A stretch of DNA of 64,000 nt from Streptomyces sp. NBC_01296 (GCF_035984415.1 NZ_CP130721.1:434001-498000), one strand, 5' to 3'. Counted from the first letter of the stretch, positions 1 through 8,746 are shown. The notes: a model not told the origin generated them from the sequence alone. Numbers and translations: made by a program.

Positions 1-214
1 AGGTCGATTCGGTGCGGAACACGTGCGGCGTGAACACCGCCATGACGACGGCGAGGACACCGAGCGCGGCCAGCCAGACGAGTCTCGTCGCGATCTCCCT
101 TGGGTGTCGTCAGGACGGGTCCGCTGGCTGCGGCTTCCGGATGGTGTCGAGCAGCTGCGGGGACAGAGTTGCGGGCAGGAGCCACAGGCCCGCGATGCCG
201 ATGGTCGTGACCAC
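1..214 (-). pseudogene. fragments of small membrane proteins at window edge
   Basis: Two short minus-strand reading frames look protein-like but incomplete. Positions 214 to 110 encode about 34 residues starting GTG, with a hydrophobic stretch (IAGLWLLPATL) and a stop at 110. Just downstream, a Shine-Dalgarno-like AAGGGAG lies 6 bases before an ACG at 88, where an ATG would be expected; the frame then runs off the window and encodes a hydrophobic helix (WLAALGVLAVVMAV). Either this is a decayed operon of small membrane proteins or the second gene uses a rare start. No function can be assigned. Confidence 0.25.
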
Positions 215-273
215 CCATGCCTTGAATCAGCCCTGCGCCGGGTCTGGTTCGGAAGCGCGCTGCGCATGGTGCG

Positions 274-891
274 CTATCGGGGAGGAGGGCTGGCGTTCGG
301 GGTTCCCTGTGCTTTCGCTCCGTCCGCGATCTGTTCGCGTACCTTCCGCTCTCCGACGATGATCCGTGAGGTCACTGGACGGTCGGAGACCTGTGTGACT
401 GTGACATGGCCACGCGGATTCACTGGTGCTTCGGATTTATCGGAGGCGTATTCGATCACCATGGCGTTCTTGCTGCAGAGCAGTGATACCCATTTTTGGG
501 GGCCGCTGCCGGAGGCGCTGTTGTACGGTCCGGCAGGGTAGATGTTACTGCCCTCACCGCCAGCCGGCCACTTCGACACGAGGTGAATCCGATTGGCCTT
601 TTGGTCTCCTTTTGCGTCGACCTGAATTCCGCAGGAGTCGCCGTTCGCGAACATGATGATGCGATCCTGCCCATCCCGAAGTTCGGCGAGGATTTTGAGA
701 GTACCGGAGGAGGCGCTCTCTGCATCGGCAAGCGGATCGTCGGCGACGCTAATCGCTTCCAATTCACTCAGAGCAGTAACCTGCACGCCGGTCGAAGTGG
801 GTTCAGCGTCCGAATCAGCTCCGCTTTCACATCCGGTAAGTAAGAAAATGAAGGCAGCCCCAAAGACTAAGGGCTTCTTTTTCCAGGCCAT
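274..891 (-). CDS. putative secreted lipoprotein
   Basis: 205-residue protein beginning MAWKKKPLVFG. A basic n-region and a hydrophobic helix end in a lipobox (LLTGC, Cys about residue 20), so it should be lipidated and anchored outside the membrane. The ATG at 891 is preferred over the ATG at 906 because it places the signal peptide directly at the N-terminus. The mature part is acidic and Ser/Thr-rich at first, then a compact domain with Cys residues (DSCGIQV, SLLCSKN) that may pair. No family is recognised. The next gene upstream on the same strand also encodes an exported protein, so the two may form a small secretion-related unit. Function unknown. Confidence 0.72.
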   Translation of the reverse strand: MAWKKKPLVFGAAFIFLLTGCESGADSDAEPTSTGVQVTALSELEAISVADDPLADAESASSGTLKILAELRDGQDRIIMFANGDSCGIQVDAKGDQKANRIHLVSKWPAGGEGSNIYPAGPYNSASGSGPQKWVSLLCSKNAMVIEYASDKSEAPVNPRGHVTVTQVSDRPVTSRIIVGERKVREQIADGAKAQGTPNASPPPR

Positions 892-930
892 GGGGCTGCA
901 CCTCATTCTGATCGTATCTTCAGTGTGTGA

Positions 931-1590
931 TCACTGTACCCACTGGTTGAAGCAGACACCCACGGGCTTGTAGGCCCATATCCTCTTCCCCGTGGGGAAC
1001 TCGCCGCCGGCGCCTGACCAGGCCTCTCCTTCGAACACGTCGTAGAGCGGGAAGGCCTGGACGGTCCCGAACTTGCCGTCGGGCACCTCAAAGCGCGTCT
1101 CGTTCTTGACGCCGTAGGTGCTGGTGACGCTCCAGCCCATGCCTGCCGAGATTTACTTCAGGTCGACGTTGATCTCCTTCGTGACGGTGGCGGAGACACT
1201 CTTGTCGACCGTCAGGACGAGGGTGGTCTTGCCCCCGCCACTGGTCGCCTGGATCACATCGGTTCCGCACGACTGGCTGATCCAGTGCGCGTTCTTGATC
1301 CTGTAGAAGTCAGTCGTCCCTGCGGGCGCAGGGGATATGGAGCTCGGGGCTTCAGTTGACAGTTCGCCGCTTTCGGCCGCGCTGGAGTTCCGCTTGACCA
1401 GCGTGTTGGGTCCGGGCGTGAAGAACTTGCCGTCCGCGGACAGCGAGCTTTCGGGGACGCCTAACGGCTTGCCGTCATCCGCATAGGACACTCCGGCACC
1501 CGTGGTCGCGGTCAGCGCGACTGCCACGCCCGCCATGGCCAGAACCGTGGCGATTCCACGCCGGTGAGGTGAAAAATGTACGCGCTTCAT
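931..1590 (-). pseudogene. secreted protein interrupted by an in-frame stop
   Basis: An ATG at 1590 opens a protein with a typical export signal (RRGIATVLAMAGVAVALTA, cleavage near SYADD). The frame ends at TAA 1155-1153 after NVDLK, but the same frame continues without a shift through ISAGMGWSV to a stop at 931, adding about 73 plausible residues. Joined, the protein would be about 220 residues. Its alternating polar/hydrophobic strands (VTKEINVDLK-ISAGMGWSVTSTYGV) recall the long beta-hairpin of aerolysin/ETX-MTX2-type proteins, but that is only a resemblance. The single TAA means a recent nonsense mutation, readthrough or a base-call error. The second part also has its own ATG at 1140. Confidence 0.65.
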
Positions 1591-2211
1591 TTCGCTCCCA
1601 GGTCTCTTCAATTCAGATCCGCCCGCCTCGTACTCGACATTCGCTGGCGGGTGATCTTGCCGTCCCTCAGAGCTTGTACGGCTTCACGCTTACCTATCAA
1701 TCCTTTTCATCAGACTGCGCCTCAGGTCACACGGGAATCTCAGATTCACCTCAAGAGCGATGTTTGATTCAAGCCAGCACTCTCCTTAAATGACCGCACA
1801 TAATCAGATACGAATCTCGGCGTTTCCGGCGGAGAGATTCCGTGCTTCATCACACGTAAATCAGGGACCCCACCTGGGTCATCAGCATCACGCCGGGTCC
1901 TGGTCGAACCTCGCGAACCATGGCCGCCGCGCTCCCCATGCACCGCCTTCCGGCCGCACAGCATGGTGTCTGGAAGGGCTCAGCCCGCCGCCGACCCCGT
2001 GCGCTCCCCGAATCCGGGGTGAAGCCTCTCGCGGCTCTGACCACTGGCAGGTCCACAGCGGCCTCCTGCCGAGCGCCAGGCCGGGTCAGGGATCGGTGAC
2101 GCCGAGCTCGCGACCCGCGCCGCAGACCGCACATGCTTCAGCTGCGGGATGGCGCAGCGCGTGGAGGGCCTGGGCGCGGGTGGCGGGCCATGTGGCCCAA
2201 CGAGCGCGGCG
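1591..2211. other. intergenic, no supported gene
   Basis: About 620 bases between the secreted protein and the APH-like gene. Positions 1620-1860 are less GC-rich and probably hold the promoter of the downstream minus-strand gene. Reading frames at 1790-2260 and 1850-2134 are Arg/Pro-rich low-complexity translations without family features, and I do not support them. Confidence 0.5.
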
Positions 2212-3018
2212 CTACAGGTGGGCCAGGTACTCGCGTACGGGGCTGGCCAGCTCGGCGTAGAAGTCGACGCGGTCCTGGGCTTGGAGGACTTGGGCGCAGA
2301 TGGTCAGCATGCCGGTGCGGGCCTCGGGCCGGTCCAGGACGGGGGCCAGTTGGGCCCGGATGCCAGCGGCCGTCTCGGGTGTCAGCAGGGCGTACACGTA
2401 CAGGGTGGCCGCGTCGTAGCCGTACGGGGCGCGGCCCCAGCCTTCCCAGTCGAGGATGTGTGGGCCGCGGGTGATGTTGCCGTAGTGGAGGTCGCCGTGG
2501 GCGGTGGTCCAGGTGACGTGGTCGACCTGGTGGCCGGTGAACTCGGGGATCACGCGGCGCAGGTATTCCTCGCGTACGGCCTCGCGGTCCGTCGGCGGCG
2601 GGACGTCGGCGAGAGCGTCCAGGGCGGTCGTCATCTCCTTCCACCACGTCTCGGGCAGGCCGGGGTCCTGGTCGAGGACGGGGCGCGGGGAGACAATCGG
2701 GTCGGGGGCGAAGGCGTACAGCTCGGCCCGGTAGGCGTAGCCGTCGGTGGTCCAGTCCCGGATGCGGAACAGGTCGGGGCGCGGCACCGACGCGGGGAGG
2801 GCGCGGGAGGTGGACGGGCCGTCCCACAGCTTGCCGCCCTCGGCGCCGGCCTCGGCGCAGACCACGCGGAGCCAGTGCGGGCCGGCGGCCGAGGAGAGGG
2901 TTCGGCCCCGGTACCCCCACGCCCGGCGGCCGGTTGCACGCAGGCCGAACTGGTCGGCAGCGTGCCGCTGGGCGGCCAGCATCCGGTCGACGGGGGTGGG
3001 GGCGGGGGCCTCGAACAT
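2212..3018 (-). CDS. APH-family phosphotransferase
   Basis: 268 residues from the ATG at 3018. The C-terminal half carries the aminoglycoside phosphotransferase/choline kinase signature: the catalytic loop HGDLHYGN (about residues 174-181) and the metal-binding Asp in ILDWEGWG (about 190). The length fits compact APH (PF01636) proteins. Such enzymes transfer the gamma phosphate of ATP to a hydroxyl of a small molecule; the substrate cannot be read from sequence, and most Streptomyces members are not resistance enzymes. A frameshifted small ORF lies 8 bases upstream on the same strand and probably preceded it in an operon. A longer open frame continues upstream of 3018 but its Arg/Pro-rich translation is not protein-like. 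Confidence 0.85.
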   Translation of the reverse strand: MFEAPAPTPVDRMLAAQRHAADQFGLRATGRRAWGYRGRTLSSAAGPHWLRVVCAEAGAEGGKLWDGPSTSRALPASVPRPDLFRIRDWTTDGYAYRAELYAFAPDPIVSPRPVLDQDPGLPETWWKEMTTALDALADVPPPTDREAVREEYLRRVIPEFTGHQVDHVTWTTAHGDLHYGNITRGPHILDWEGWGRAPYGYDAATLYVYALLTPETAAGIRAQLAPVLDRPEARTGMLTICAQVLQAQDRVDFYAELASPVREYLAHL

Positions 3019-3026
3019 GGCGGGTC

Positions 3027-3395
3027 CTACCTCGGTTGGGAGACGGCGGCCGCGTCCTTGGATACCAGCTCGGTGGCGAGCGCCGCGACCTGTTCCACGG
3101 TGAGGCCGGAGCGCTCGGCCAGGTCCCCGAAGGTGAGGCGTGCGCCGGAGACCAGGGCCTCCAAGGCGGGACGGACGGAGGTGTGGAGCTCCCATTCGTG
3201 CCCGGCGGCGCGCAGCACGACGGCCTCGTCGGCGCCCTCCAGCGCGGCCCGGGCGGTGGTGAGGGCTAGGACCAGGCCGGGGGCGGCGGGGACGTCGCCG
3301 ATGTACGGCAGGGAGGGGCGGGCGGCCGAGGTCGCGGGCGTCCAAGTAGGCGGCGAACTCCGAGATGCTGTGATTCCGTGTGAATCCTGGCCCGG
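3027..3395 (-). pseudogene. small putative HTH-like protein, probably frameshifted
   Basis: The clear part is 3027-3218: a GTG-started 63-residue stretch containing LTFGDLAERSGLTVEQVAAL, which reads like a helix-turn-helix. Convincing sequence continues upstream in the same frame (PYIGDVPAAPGLVLALTTAR), while a different frame further upstream reads SISEFAAYLDARDLGRPPLP. The two join neatly if one base is removed near 3310, giving a single protein of about 120 residues. No good start codon is visible beyond 3395. I read this as a frameshifted gene, or a base-call error, directly upstream of the APH gene. Its role may have been regulation of that gene. Confidence 0.4.
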
Positions 3396-3538
3396 AGCCG
3401 CCTTCCTCCCAGGGGCCTGGGTGTGCTGGAACCAGGATGCTGCGGGTCGCGTTCCTGTTCCAGATCGAACCGCCCTGCCGCACTATGAAGTGGCGGACCG
3501 TCAGCTGGGGGGCCGTGTCGTGGCGAGGGGGAGCGGGC

Positions 3539-3892
3539 ATGTCGCAGGGGTGGAAGATCACGGTCATCGTGTTGGGGGCCGCCGGGGTCGTCTCGACGCC
3601 GTTGGTCTGGTTGCTGGACGGCCCCGATGCGGGACAGCTGGCCGGAGCCTGCATTCAGGCCGCCGCTGGTATCGCGGCTCTGGTCTGGGCGTTGTTTCAG
3701 CACCCGGGCAATCGTGCGGACGATACGGCCGTGCGGACCGGGCCGGCCCGTGCGGACGATGGTGGAACAGCGCTGACGGGGGTCAGGCGCCCGCAGGGCC
3801 GGGGTAGTGGCTCGGCACAGGCGGAAAGGACCGGCGGCGCCACCGCCACCGGCGACGGCAGCAACGCCGTCAGCGGCATCGACTACACCTGA
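3539..3892 (+). CDS. small two-TM protein with glycine-rich tail
   Basis: 117 residues from the ATG at 3539. Two hydrophobic segments at the N-terminus (ITVIVLGAAGVVSTPLVWLL, then GACIQAAAGIAALVWALF) predict a hairpin in the membrane. The rest is polar and ends in a repetitive tail (TGGATATGDGSNAVSG). The same style of Gly/Ala/Thr repeat (TGNAAAVSGAIAVSG and others) opens the STAND protein encoded 49 bases downstream on the same strand, suggesting that the two products pair through these segments. A likely membrane partner or effector of the STAND NTPase; this is inferred from context. No enzymatic motif is seen. Confidence 0.68.
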   Translation: MSQGWKITVIVLGAAGVVSTPLVWLLDGPDAGQLAGACIQAAAGIAALVWALFQHPGNRADDTAVRTGPARADDGGTALTGVRRPQGRGSGSAQAERTGGATATGDGSNAVSGIDYT

Positions 3893-3940
3893 CAGCACCC
3901 GGCCCAGTCAGAAAAGAGAAGGCGGGGGGAATTCGGTCGC

Positions 3941-6900
3941 GTGACCGCAGGAGACAAGGACCAGCAAGGCTCCATCGACGCTGCCGGCGCTGATGTCGCG
4001 GTGACCGATACCGGGAACGCTGCAGCCGTGTCGGGGGCCATAGCGGTAAGCGGCTACCGCGGACCAGTACCGGGAAGCGGCGGCGCCCCCGCTGCTCCGG
4101 TACGGATATCCCGGACGGGGGATGCGGCCGCGTCCGAGGGCGGGCTTGCCAACACCGGCTACATCCACCAGGTGAGCGTCGAGAAGCTGACCATGGTGCA
4201 ACCCAGCGCGCCACGGGAACCGGCCCCGTGGCCGCACCAGGTCGGGGTCATCCCTCCCCGGGCACGGTCCTTCCAGCACCGCGCCGAGGCAGAACGGCTG
4301 CGGGTGACGGTCGACGGCGGTGGCACCGCGGTGCTGGGCCAGATCCTGACCGGTATGGGCGGGGTGGGCAAGACCCAACTCGCTGCCGACTACGCACATA
4401 CCGCATGGGGGGACGGCAGCCAGGTGGGCGGCCTGGACGTTCTGGTCTGGCTCACCGCCAGCAGCCGGGAGGCCCTCGTGAGCGGATACGCTCAGGCCGG
4501 CATCGAGTTGTGCCGGGCCGATCCCAGTGATCCGGAGAAGGCCGCCGCTTCCTTCCTGGCCTGGCTCACCCCCAAAACGGCAGCCATGCCCTGCCGGTGG
4601 CTGATCGTCCTGGACGACGTCACCGACCCGGCGGACCTGCACCGCCTGTGGCCGCCCGCCAGCCCCAACGGCCGCACCCTGGTGACCACCCGCCGCCGTG
4701 ACGCCGCCCTCGCCGCAGACAGCCGCGACACGGTCGAGATCGGCCTGTTCACCGAAGACGAAGCCCGCACCTACGTCACCACATCCCTGACGGCACACGG
4801 CCGAGTCGAGCCCGCCAACGAGATCACGGGCCTGGTCGCCGATCTCGGGCGCCTGCCGCTGGCCCTCGCCCAGGCCGTCGCCTACCTCATCGACTCCGGC
4901 GACGACATCGCCACTTACCGCCAGCTGCTGGCCGACCGCACCACCACACTCGCCGACACCGCCCCCGATCGCCTGCCCGACGACCAAGCCCTCCCCTTGG
5001 CCGCCGTCTGGTCCTTGTCCATCGACCGCGCTGACACCCTGCGACCCGCTGGCCTGGCCCGCCCCATGCTCCAACTCGCCGCGATGCTCGACGCCAACGG
5101 CATCCCCCACGAAGTTCTGACTAGTTCCCCAGCCCTCACCTACCTGGCCGCCCACCGCACCCAGGCCAGTCCTGGACTCGCGCGATGGCTGAAGTGGCGA
5201 CCGGGCAGATTGCAGCGCTTCGCTGCGCAGGCCACGCGCGAGGACGCGATGGGGGCCCTGCGGACTCTGCACCGGCTCAGCCTCTTCGAGCACATACCCG
5301 GCACCCCGAACCAAGCCGTGCGCGTCCATCAGCTCATCCAGCGCACGATCCGAGACACGCTCACACCCCACCACTACAACCAAACCGCCCGCACCGCCGC
5401 CGACGCCCTCATAGCAGCCTGGCCCAAAATCGAGCGCGACGCCGCCCTTACCCAGATTCTTCGTGTCAACAGCACAGCCCTCGTCACCTGCGCCGAGGAC
5501 GCCCTGTATCAGCCCGACCCACATGCGGTGCTGTCCCGCACCGGCAACAGCTACGGCCAGGCTGGCCAGGTGACCGCCGCCCGCGACCATTTCCGACACC
5601 TTACCGACGTCGCCCGAGACCGTCTCGCCGCCGACCACCCTGACGCCCTCGTTGCCCGGCACAACTTCGCTTACTGGCGGGGGGAGGCGGGGGATGCGGC
5701 CGGCGCCGCCGCCGACCTCGCCGAACTGCTGGAGCACACGGCGCGGGTACTGGGCGACGACCACCCTGGCACCCTCGCTACCCGGGGCAATCTCGCCATG
5801 TGGCGGGGGAAGGCAGGGGATGCGGCTGGCGCTGCTGCCGCTTTCGCCGAACTGCTCGCCGACCGCGTACGGTGGCAAGGGGAAGACCACCCCGGCACCC
5901 TTGTCGCCCGACACAATCTCGCCCACTGGCAGGGGGAGGCGGGGGATGCGGCCGGCGCCGCCGCCGACCTCGCCGAACTGCTGGAGCACATGGTGCGGGT
6001 ATTGGGCGACGACCACCCTGACACGCTCGTCGCCCGGGGCAATCTCGCCATGTGGCGGGGCGATGCGGGGGACGCGGCCAGAGTCGTCGCCGACCTCGCC
6101 GAACTGCTCGCCGACCAGGTGCGGCTGCTGGGGGAAGACCATCCCAGCACCCTCGTCGCCCGGCATCACCTCGCCTTGCGGCGGGGCAACGCGGGGGATG
6201 CGGCCGGCGCCGCCGCCGACCTCGCCGAACTGCTGGAGCACACGGCGCGGGTACTGGGCGACGACCACCCTGGCACCCTCGCTGCCCGGGGAAGTCTCGC
6301 CTTGTGGAGGGGGGAGGCGGGGGATGCGGCCGGCGCTGCTGCCGCTTTCGCCGAACTGCTCGCCGCCCAAGCGCGGCTGCTGGGGGAAGACCACCCCGAC
6401 ATCCTCGTCGCCCGGCACAACCTCGCCTACTGGCAGGGGGAGGCGGGGGATGCGGCCAGCGCTGCTGCCGCTTTCGCCGAACTGCTCGCCGACCGCATAC
6501 AGCTGCTGGGGGAAGAGCACCCCGACACCCTCGCGGCCCGGCACAACCTCGCCCACTGGCAAGGAGAGGCGGGGGACGCAGCGGGCGCCGCCGCCGACCT
6601 CGCCGAACTGCTCGCCGACCGCATACAGCTGCTGGGGGAAGACCACCCCGACATCCTCGTCGCCCGGCACAACCTCGCCTACTGGCAGGGGGAGGCGGGG
6701 GATGCGGCCAGCGCTGCTGCCGCTTTCGCCGAACTACTCGCCGACCGCATACGGAGGCAGGGGGAAGACCACCCCGACACCCTTGTCGCCCGGCTCAACC
6801 TCGCCCACTGGCAGGGGGAGGCGGGGGATGCGGCCGGCGCCGCCGCCGACCTCGCCGAACTGCTGGAGCACATGGTGCGGGTACTGGGCGACGACCATCC

Positions 6901-7111
6901 CCGCACCCTCGCCACCCGAGGCAAAGCCGCCTTGTGGCGGGGCAATGCGGGGGATGCGGCCGGCGCCGCTGCCGCTTTCACCGAACTACTTGCCGACCAA
7001 GTGCGGGTGCTGGGCGACGACCATCCCCGCACCCGCGCCACCCGAGGCAGCCTCGCCCACTGGCGCGGGGAGACGGCGGAGACGGGCCGAGTGTCGGGTA
7101 GCGATCGTTAG
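3941..7111 (+). CDS. NB-ARC/TPR STAND NTPase with near-identical repeats
   Basis: 1056 residues from a GTG at 3941, with a GGGGGGA Shine-Dalgarno. Order: a Gly/Ala repeat leader (residues 1-75); an NB-ARC NTPase with Walker A GMGGVGKTQ (about 137-145), Walker B WLIVLDDV (about 220-227), the VTTRRR sensor (about 247) and a GRLPLAL motif (about 304); an all-helical linker; then TPR_10/TPR_12-type repeats from residue 565. The TPRs are exact 42-residue units, and several differ at only a few residues. STAND NTPases of this kind act as signal sensors that oligomerise on ligand binding, and in actinobacteria versions with recently duplicated repeats are proposed conflict or antiviral systems. The two-TM gene upstream is the probable partner. 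A long antisense open frame covering this gene is a shadow of the repeats. Confidence 0.92.
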   Translation: MTAGDKDQQGSIDAAGADVAVTDTGNAAAVSGAIAVSGYRGPVPGSGGAPAAPVRISRTGDAAASEGGLANTGYIHQVSVEKLTMVQPSAPREPAPWPHQVGVIPPRARSFQHRAEAERLRVTVDGGGTAVLGQILTGMGGVGKTQLAADYAHTAWGDGSQVGGLDVLVWLTASSREALVSGYAQAGIELCRADPSDPEKAAASFLAWLTPKTAAMPCRWLIVLDDVTDPADLHRLWPPASPNGRTLVTTRRRDAALAADSRDTVEIGLFTEDEARTYVTTSLTAHGRVEPANEITGLVADLGRLPLALAQAVAYLIDSGDDIATYRQLLADRTTTLADTAPDRLPDDQALPLAAVWSLSIDRADTLRPAGLARPMLQLAAMLDANGIPHEVLTSSPALTYLAAHRTQASPGLARWLKWRPGRLQRFAAQATREDAMGALRTLHRLSLFEHIPGTPNQAVRVHQLIQRTIRDTLTPHHYNQTARTAADALIAAWPKIERDAALTQILRVNSTALVTCAEDALYQPDPHAVLSRTGNSYGQAGQVTAARDHFRHLTDVARDRLAADHPDALVARHNFAYWRGEAGDAAGAAADLAELLEHTARVLGDDHPGTLATRGNLAMWRGKAGDAAGAAAAFAELLADRVRWQGEDHPGTLVARHNLAHWQGEAGDAAGAAADLAELLEHMVRVLGDDHPDTLVARGNLAMWRGDAGDAARVVADLAELLADQVRLLGEDHPSTLVARHHLALRRGNAGDAAGAAADLAELLEHTARVLGDDHPGTLAARGSLALWRGEAGDAAGAAAAFAELLAAQARLLGEDHPDILVARHNLAYWQGEAGDAASAAAAFAELLADRIQLLGEEHPDTLAARHNLAHWQGEAGDAAGAAADLAELLADRIQLLGEDHPDILVARHNLAYWQGEAGDAASAAAAFAELLADRIRRQGEDHPDTLVARLNLAHWQGEAGDAAGAAADLAELLEHMVRVLGDDHPRTLATRGKAALWRGNAGDAAGAAAAFTELLADQVRVLGDDHPRTRATRGSLAHWRGETAETGRVSGSDR
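5633..7111 (+). repeat. 126-bp tandem repeat array encoding TPRs
   Basis: Eleven complete units of exactly 126 bp (42 codons) start at 5633, and a partial twelfth starts at 7019 before the stop. Each unit begins with D/E-H-P and contains the core AGDAAGAAA and LAELL. The spacing is kept without indels. Units alternate between two sub-types (ending in VLGD or LLGE), as expected from duplication of blocks of two or more units. High DNA identity, including silent positions, points to recent duplication or gene conversion. Confidence 0.9.
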
Positions 7112-7124
7112 TGAGACACGAAGA

Positions 7125-7691
7125 TTAACCTGGCGTTCCCGCAGGTCCAGGACGGGGGACAGCTCGGTTCGGATGCGGGTGGCCGCTTCTATGACCGTCG
7201 TGCAGGTACATGGGGCACCCGGTCTCACAGGCCTGCACTGCAGCGTGGAGCCGGTTGCATATCCGGCTGCGGAGTAGCGCGGGGGCCTTGTCGATGGGGA
7301 CGAAGGCGATCTCGGCGAGCTCGTTGTCGTGCGGGCGGAGCGCTGTGGCCTGGGTGTCGTCCAGGGTGCCGGCGTCGAAGATGAAGGCGATCTGGTCGTC
7401 CCATGGGCCGTGGGGCGGTACCCAGTCGACGACGAGGAGCTGGCGGAGGGCTGCGTTCAGGCCGAGTTCCTCGCGCAGTTCGCGTATGAGAGCGGCTTCG
7501 GGTGCCTCGTTGGCCTCGGCCATTCCGCCGGGCAGGTCCCAGCCGGGCTTGTAGGTGGGCTTGACCAGGAGTACGTGGCCGGCCCGGTTGCGGATCAGGG
7601 CGTCGGCCGCGACGCGTTTGCGGGCCTGGGTGCGGTTGCCCTCGGCGAGGTAGGCGTACCAGGCATCGGGGTCATTGGGCGTGGGCCTCAT
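7125..7691 (-). CDS. NUDIX hydrolase
   Basis: 188 residues. The Nudix box occupies residues 55-78, starting GGMAEANEAPEAA and ending RELREELGL, with all consensus Gly, Glu and Arg positions present, so it should bind metal and hydrolyse a nucleoside-diphosphate-linked substrate. The N-terminal TQARKRVAADALI is the usual first strand. The gene is last in the minus-strand operon and converges on the STAND gene with only 13 bases between them. Its start lies within the remnant of a TPR regulator (overlap of about 20 bases), so it was probably translationally coupled to that regulator before the IS insertion. Possible roles are sanitising or activating a nucleotide intermediate of the operon. Confidence 0.88.
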   Translation of the reverse strand: MRPTPNDPDAWYAYLAEGNRTQARKRVAADALIRNRAGHVLLVKPTYKPGWDLPGGMAEANEAPEAALIRELREELGLNAALRQLLVVDWVPPHGPWDDQIAFIFDAGTLDDTQATALRPHDNELAEIAFVPIDKAPALLRSRICNRLHAAVQACETGCPMYLHDGHRSGHPHPNRAVPRPGPAGTPG

Positions 7692-7842
7692 GGGCGGGAC
7701 TTCTCCTGGGCGCGGTGATGATGTCGGCCATCAGGAGCATTCTGGCCCGGCGTGCGTCGTCGAACCGCACCAGGTACTGGCCGACCGGCCTGTAGGCCTT
7801 GTGGGGCTCGAGGTGGCGGCGCAGGTCGTCTAGATGAGTCAT
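7672..7842 (-). pseudogene. C-terminal remnant of TPR regulator cut off by IS insertion
   Basis: A 56-codon frame whose ATG lies inside the left terminal repeat of the neighbouring IS. From LDDLRRHLEPH onward it reads as the C-terminus of a Streptomyces HTH/TPR regulator (GQYLVRFDDARRARMLLM). The missing upstream part lies beyond the element, at 9750-10484, where the sequence ends in VIHQLD. Removing the element rejoins HQLD with DLRRHLEPH in frame. It overlaps the NUDIX start by 20 bases. Confidence 0.75.
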
Positions 7843-7854
7843 TCCGAAGTGATC
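7836..7854 (+). repeat. left terminal inverted repeat of IS982-type element
   Basis: 19 bp, GAGTCATTCCGAAGTGATC, exactly complementary to 9731-9749. The transposase stop codon (minus strand, 7855-7853) overlaps its inner end. Confidence 0.9.
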
Positions 7855-8746
7855 AGTGGTCGTAGGCGATCAGGGACCGTGTGATTGGCTGTCTGGTCTT
7901 GTGGTTGTGCCAGATTGCTGCGGCCAGCGCGAGGACGCGTTGGGCGACGCGGACGGTGACGCCCTCAAAGGTCCGGCCGCCGTGTTGTTCCAGGTCGAGC
8001 TGGCCTTTGAGGGTGTCGTTCACCGACTCGATCAGTTGCCGCACCGATTTCAGCAGTGACTCGCCCTTGCGGCGCTTCTCCCGCTTGAACGAGGGCCGCA
8101 GCAGCTCTGCCCCGCGCATGGCCAGATCGGTCTCGAATTCCTTGGAGGCGAAGCCCTTGTCCGTGATCACCAGCAGGCCGGGGCGGTCGGTGTCTGTGTC
8201 CGGCTCACGATCCAACATCGCCGTCAGCACCTCGCGCTCGTCCAGCTTCGGGTTCGCAAGGGACCACAAGATCGGCATGCCGGTTGGGGTGCACACCAGG
8301 TATAGCCGCAGGCCCCAGAAGAATCGGGAATGGCTGGCGCAGTACCCGTATCCGGCCCAGCCGGCCAGGTCCGACCGCTTCACGGTGGGGCGTGACCGGC
8401 CGCACTCGACCGGGGTGGAGTCGATGATCCAGTGGTTGTCGAACCAGAAGTCGGTGTCCGTCGCAAGGAGCCGTACAGCCCGCTTGACCAGCGGCAGCGC
8501 AGCCCGCAGCCGCTTGTTCCAGCCCGGCTGCTTCGGCACGAAGGGGAACATCTTGCCGAGGCGGGAGTGGACGAACCGCAGCCACCTGGACTCCGAGGTG
8601 AAGCCCAGCATCGCCTGGGCGACGGCGAGGCAGACGAGCTCGGAATCGGTCAGCCGGGGAGGGCGTCCCAGCCACCGGGTGTCCGTGATCTCGTCGTCGA
8701 TCTTCACATACAGTGCGGTGAGCAGGGCGTCCAGGTCATTCGTCAC
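7853..8746 (-). CDS. IS982-family transposase
   Basis: 297 residues from a GTG at 8746. Hallmarks of actinobacterial IS982 DDE transposases are present: the N-terminal DSELVCLAVAQAMLGF and SRWLRFVHSRLG, the first catalytic Asp in IIDSTPVECG, the YGYCASHSRFFWG block with LYLVCTPTGMP, the second Asp in LLVITDKGFA, and the catalytic Glu in QLIESVNDTLKGQLDLE. The gene is full length with no frameshift, so the element may still be active. The transposase start is followed upstream by 310 bases without a gene. Confidence 0.92.
   Translation of the reverse strand: MTNDLDALLTALYVKIDDEITDTRWLGRPPRLTDSELVCLAVAQAMLGFTSESRWLRFVHSRLGKMFPFVPKQPGWNKRLRAALPLVKRAVRLLATDTDFWFDNHWIIDSTPVECGRSRPTVKRSDLAGWAGYGYCASHSRFFWGLRLYLVCTPTGMPILWSLANPKLDEREVLTAMLDREPDTDTDRPGLLVITDKGFASKEFETDLAMRGAELLRPSFKREKRRKGESLLKSVRQLIESVNDTLKGQLDLEQHGGRTFEGVTVRVAQRVLALAAAIWHNHKTRQPITRSLIAYDH

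Noticed and set aside
2138..2920. Arg/Pro-rich minus-strand frame overlapping APH
   Set aside because: Out-of-frame translation of a well-supported gene.
2149..3807. 552-codon plus-strand frame over the APH-like gene
   Set aside because: Gly/Ala/Arg-rich translation without motifs; the opposite strand encodes the recognised kinase loop.
3908..6670. 920-codon open frame antisense to the STAND gene
   Set aside because: It is a mirror of the TPR repeats in GC-rich DNA; the sense strand has Walker motifs and a Shine-Dalgarno.
5633..7111. The regular repeats as a CRISPR-like array
   Set aside because: Units are coding, contiguous and in frame with an NTPase; there are no spacers.
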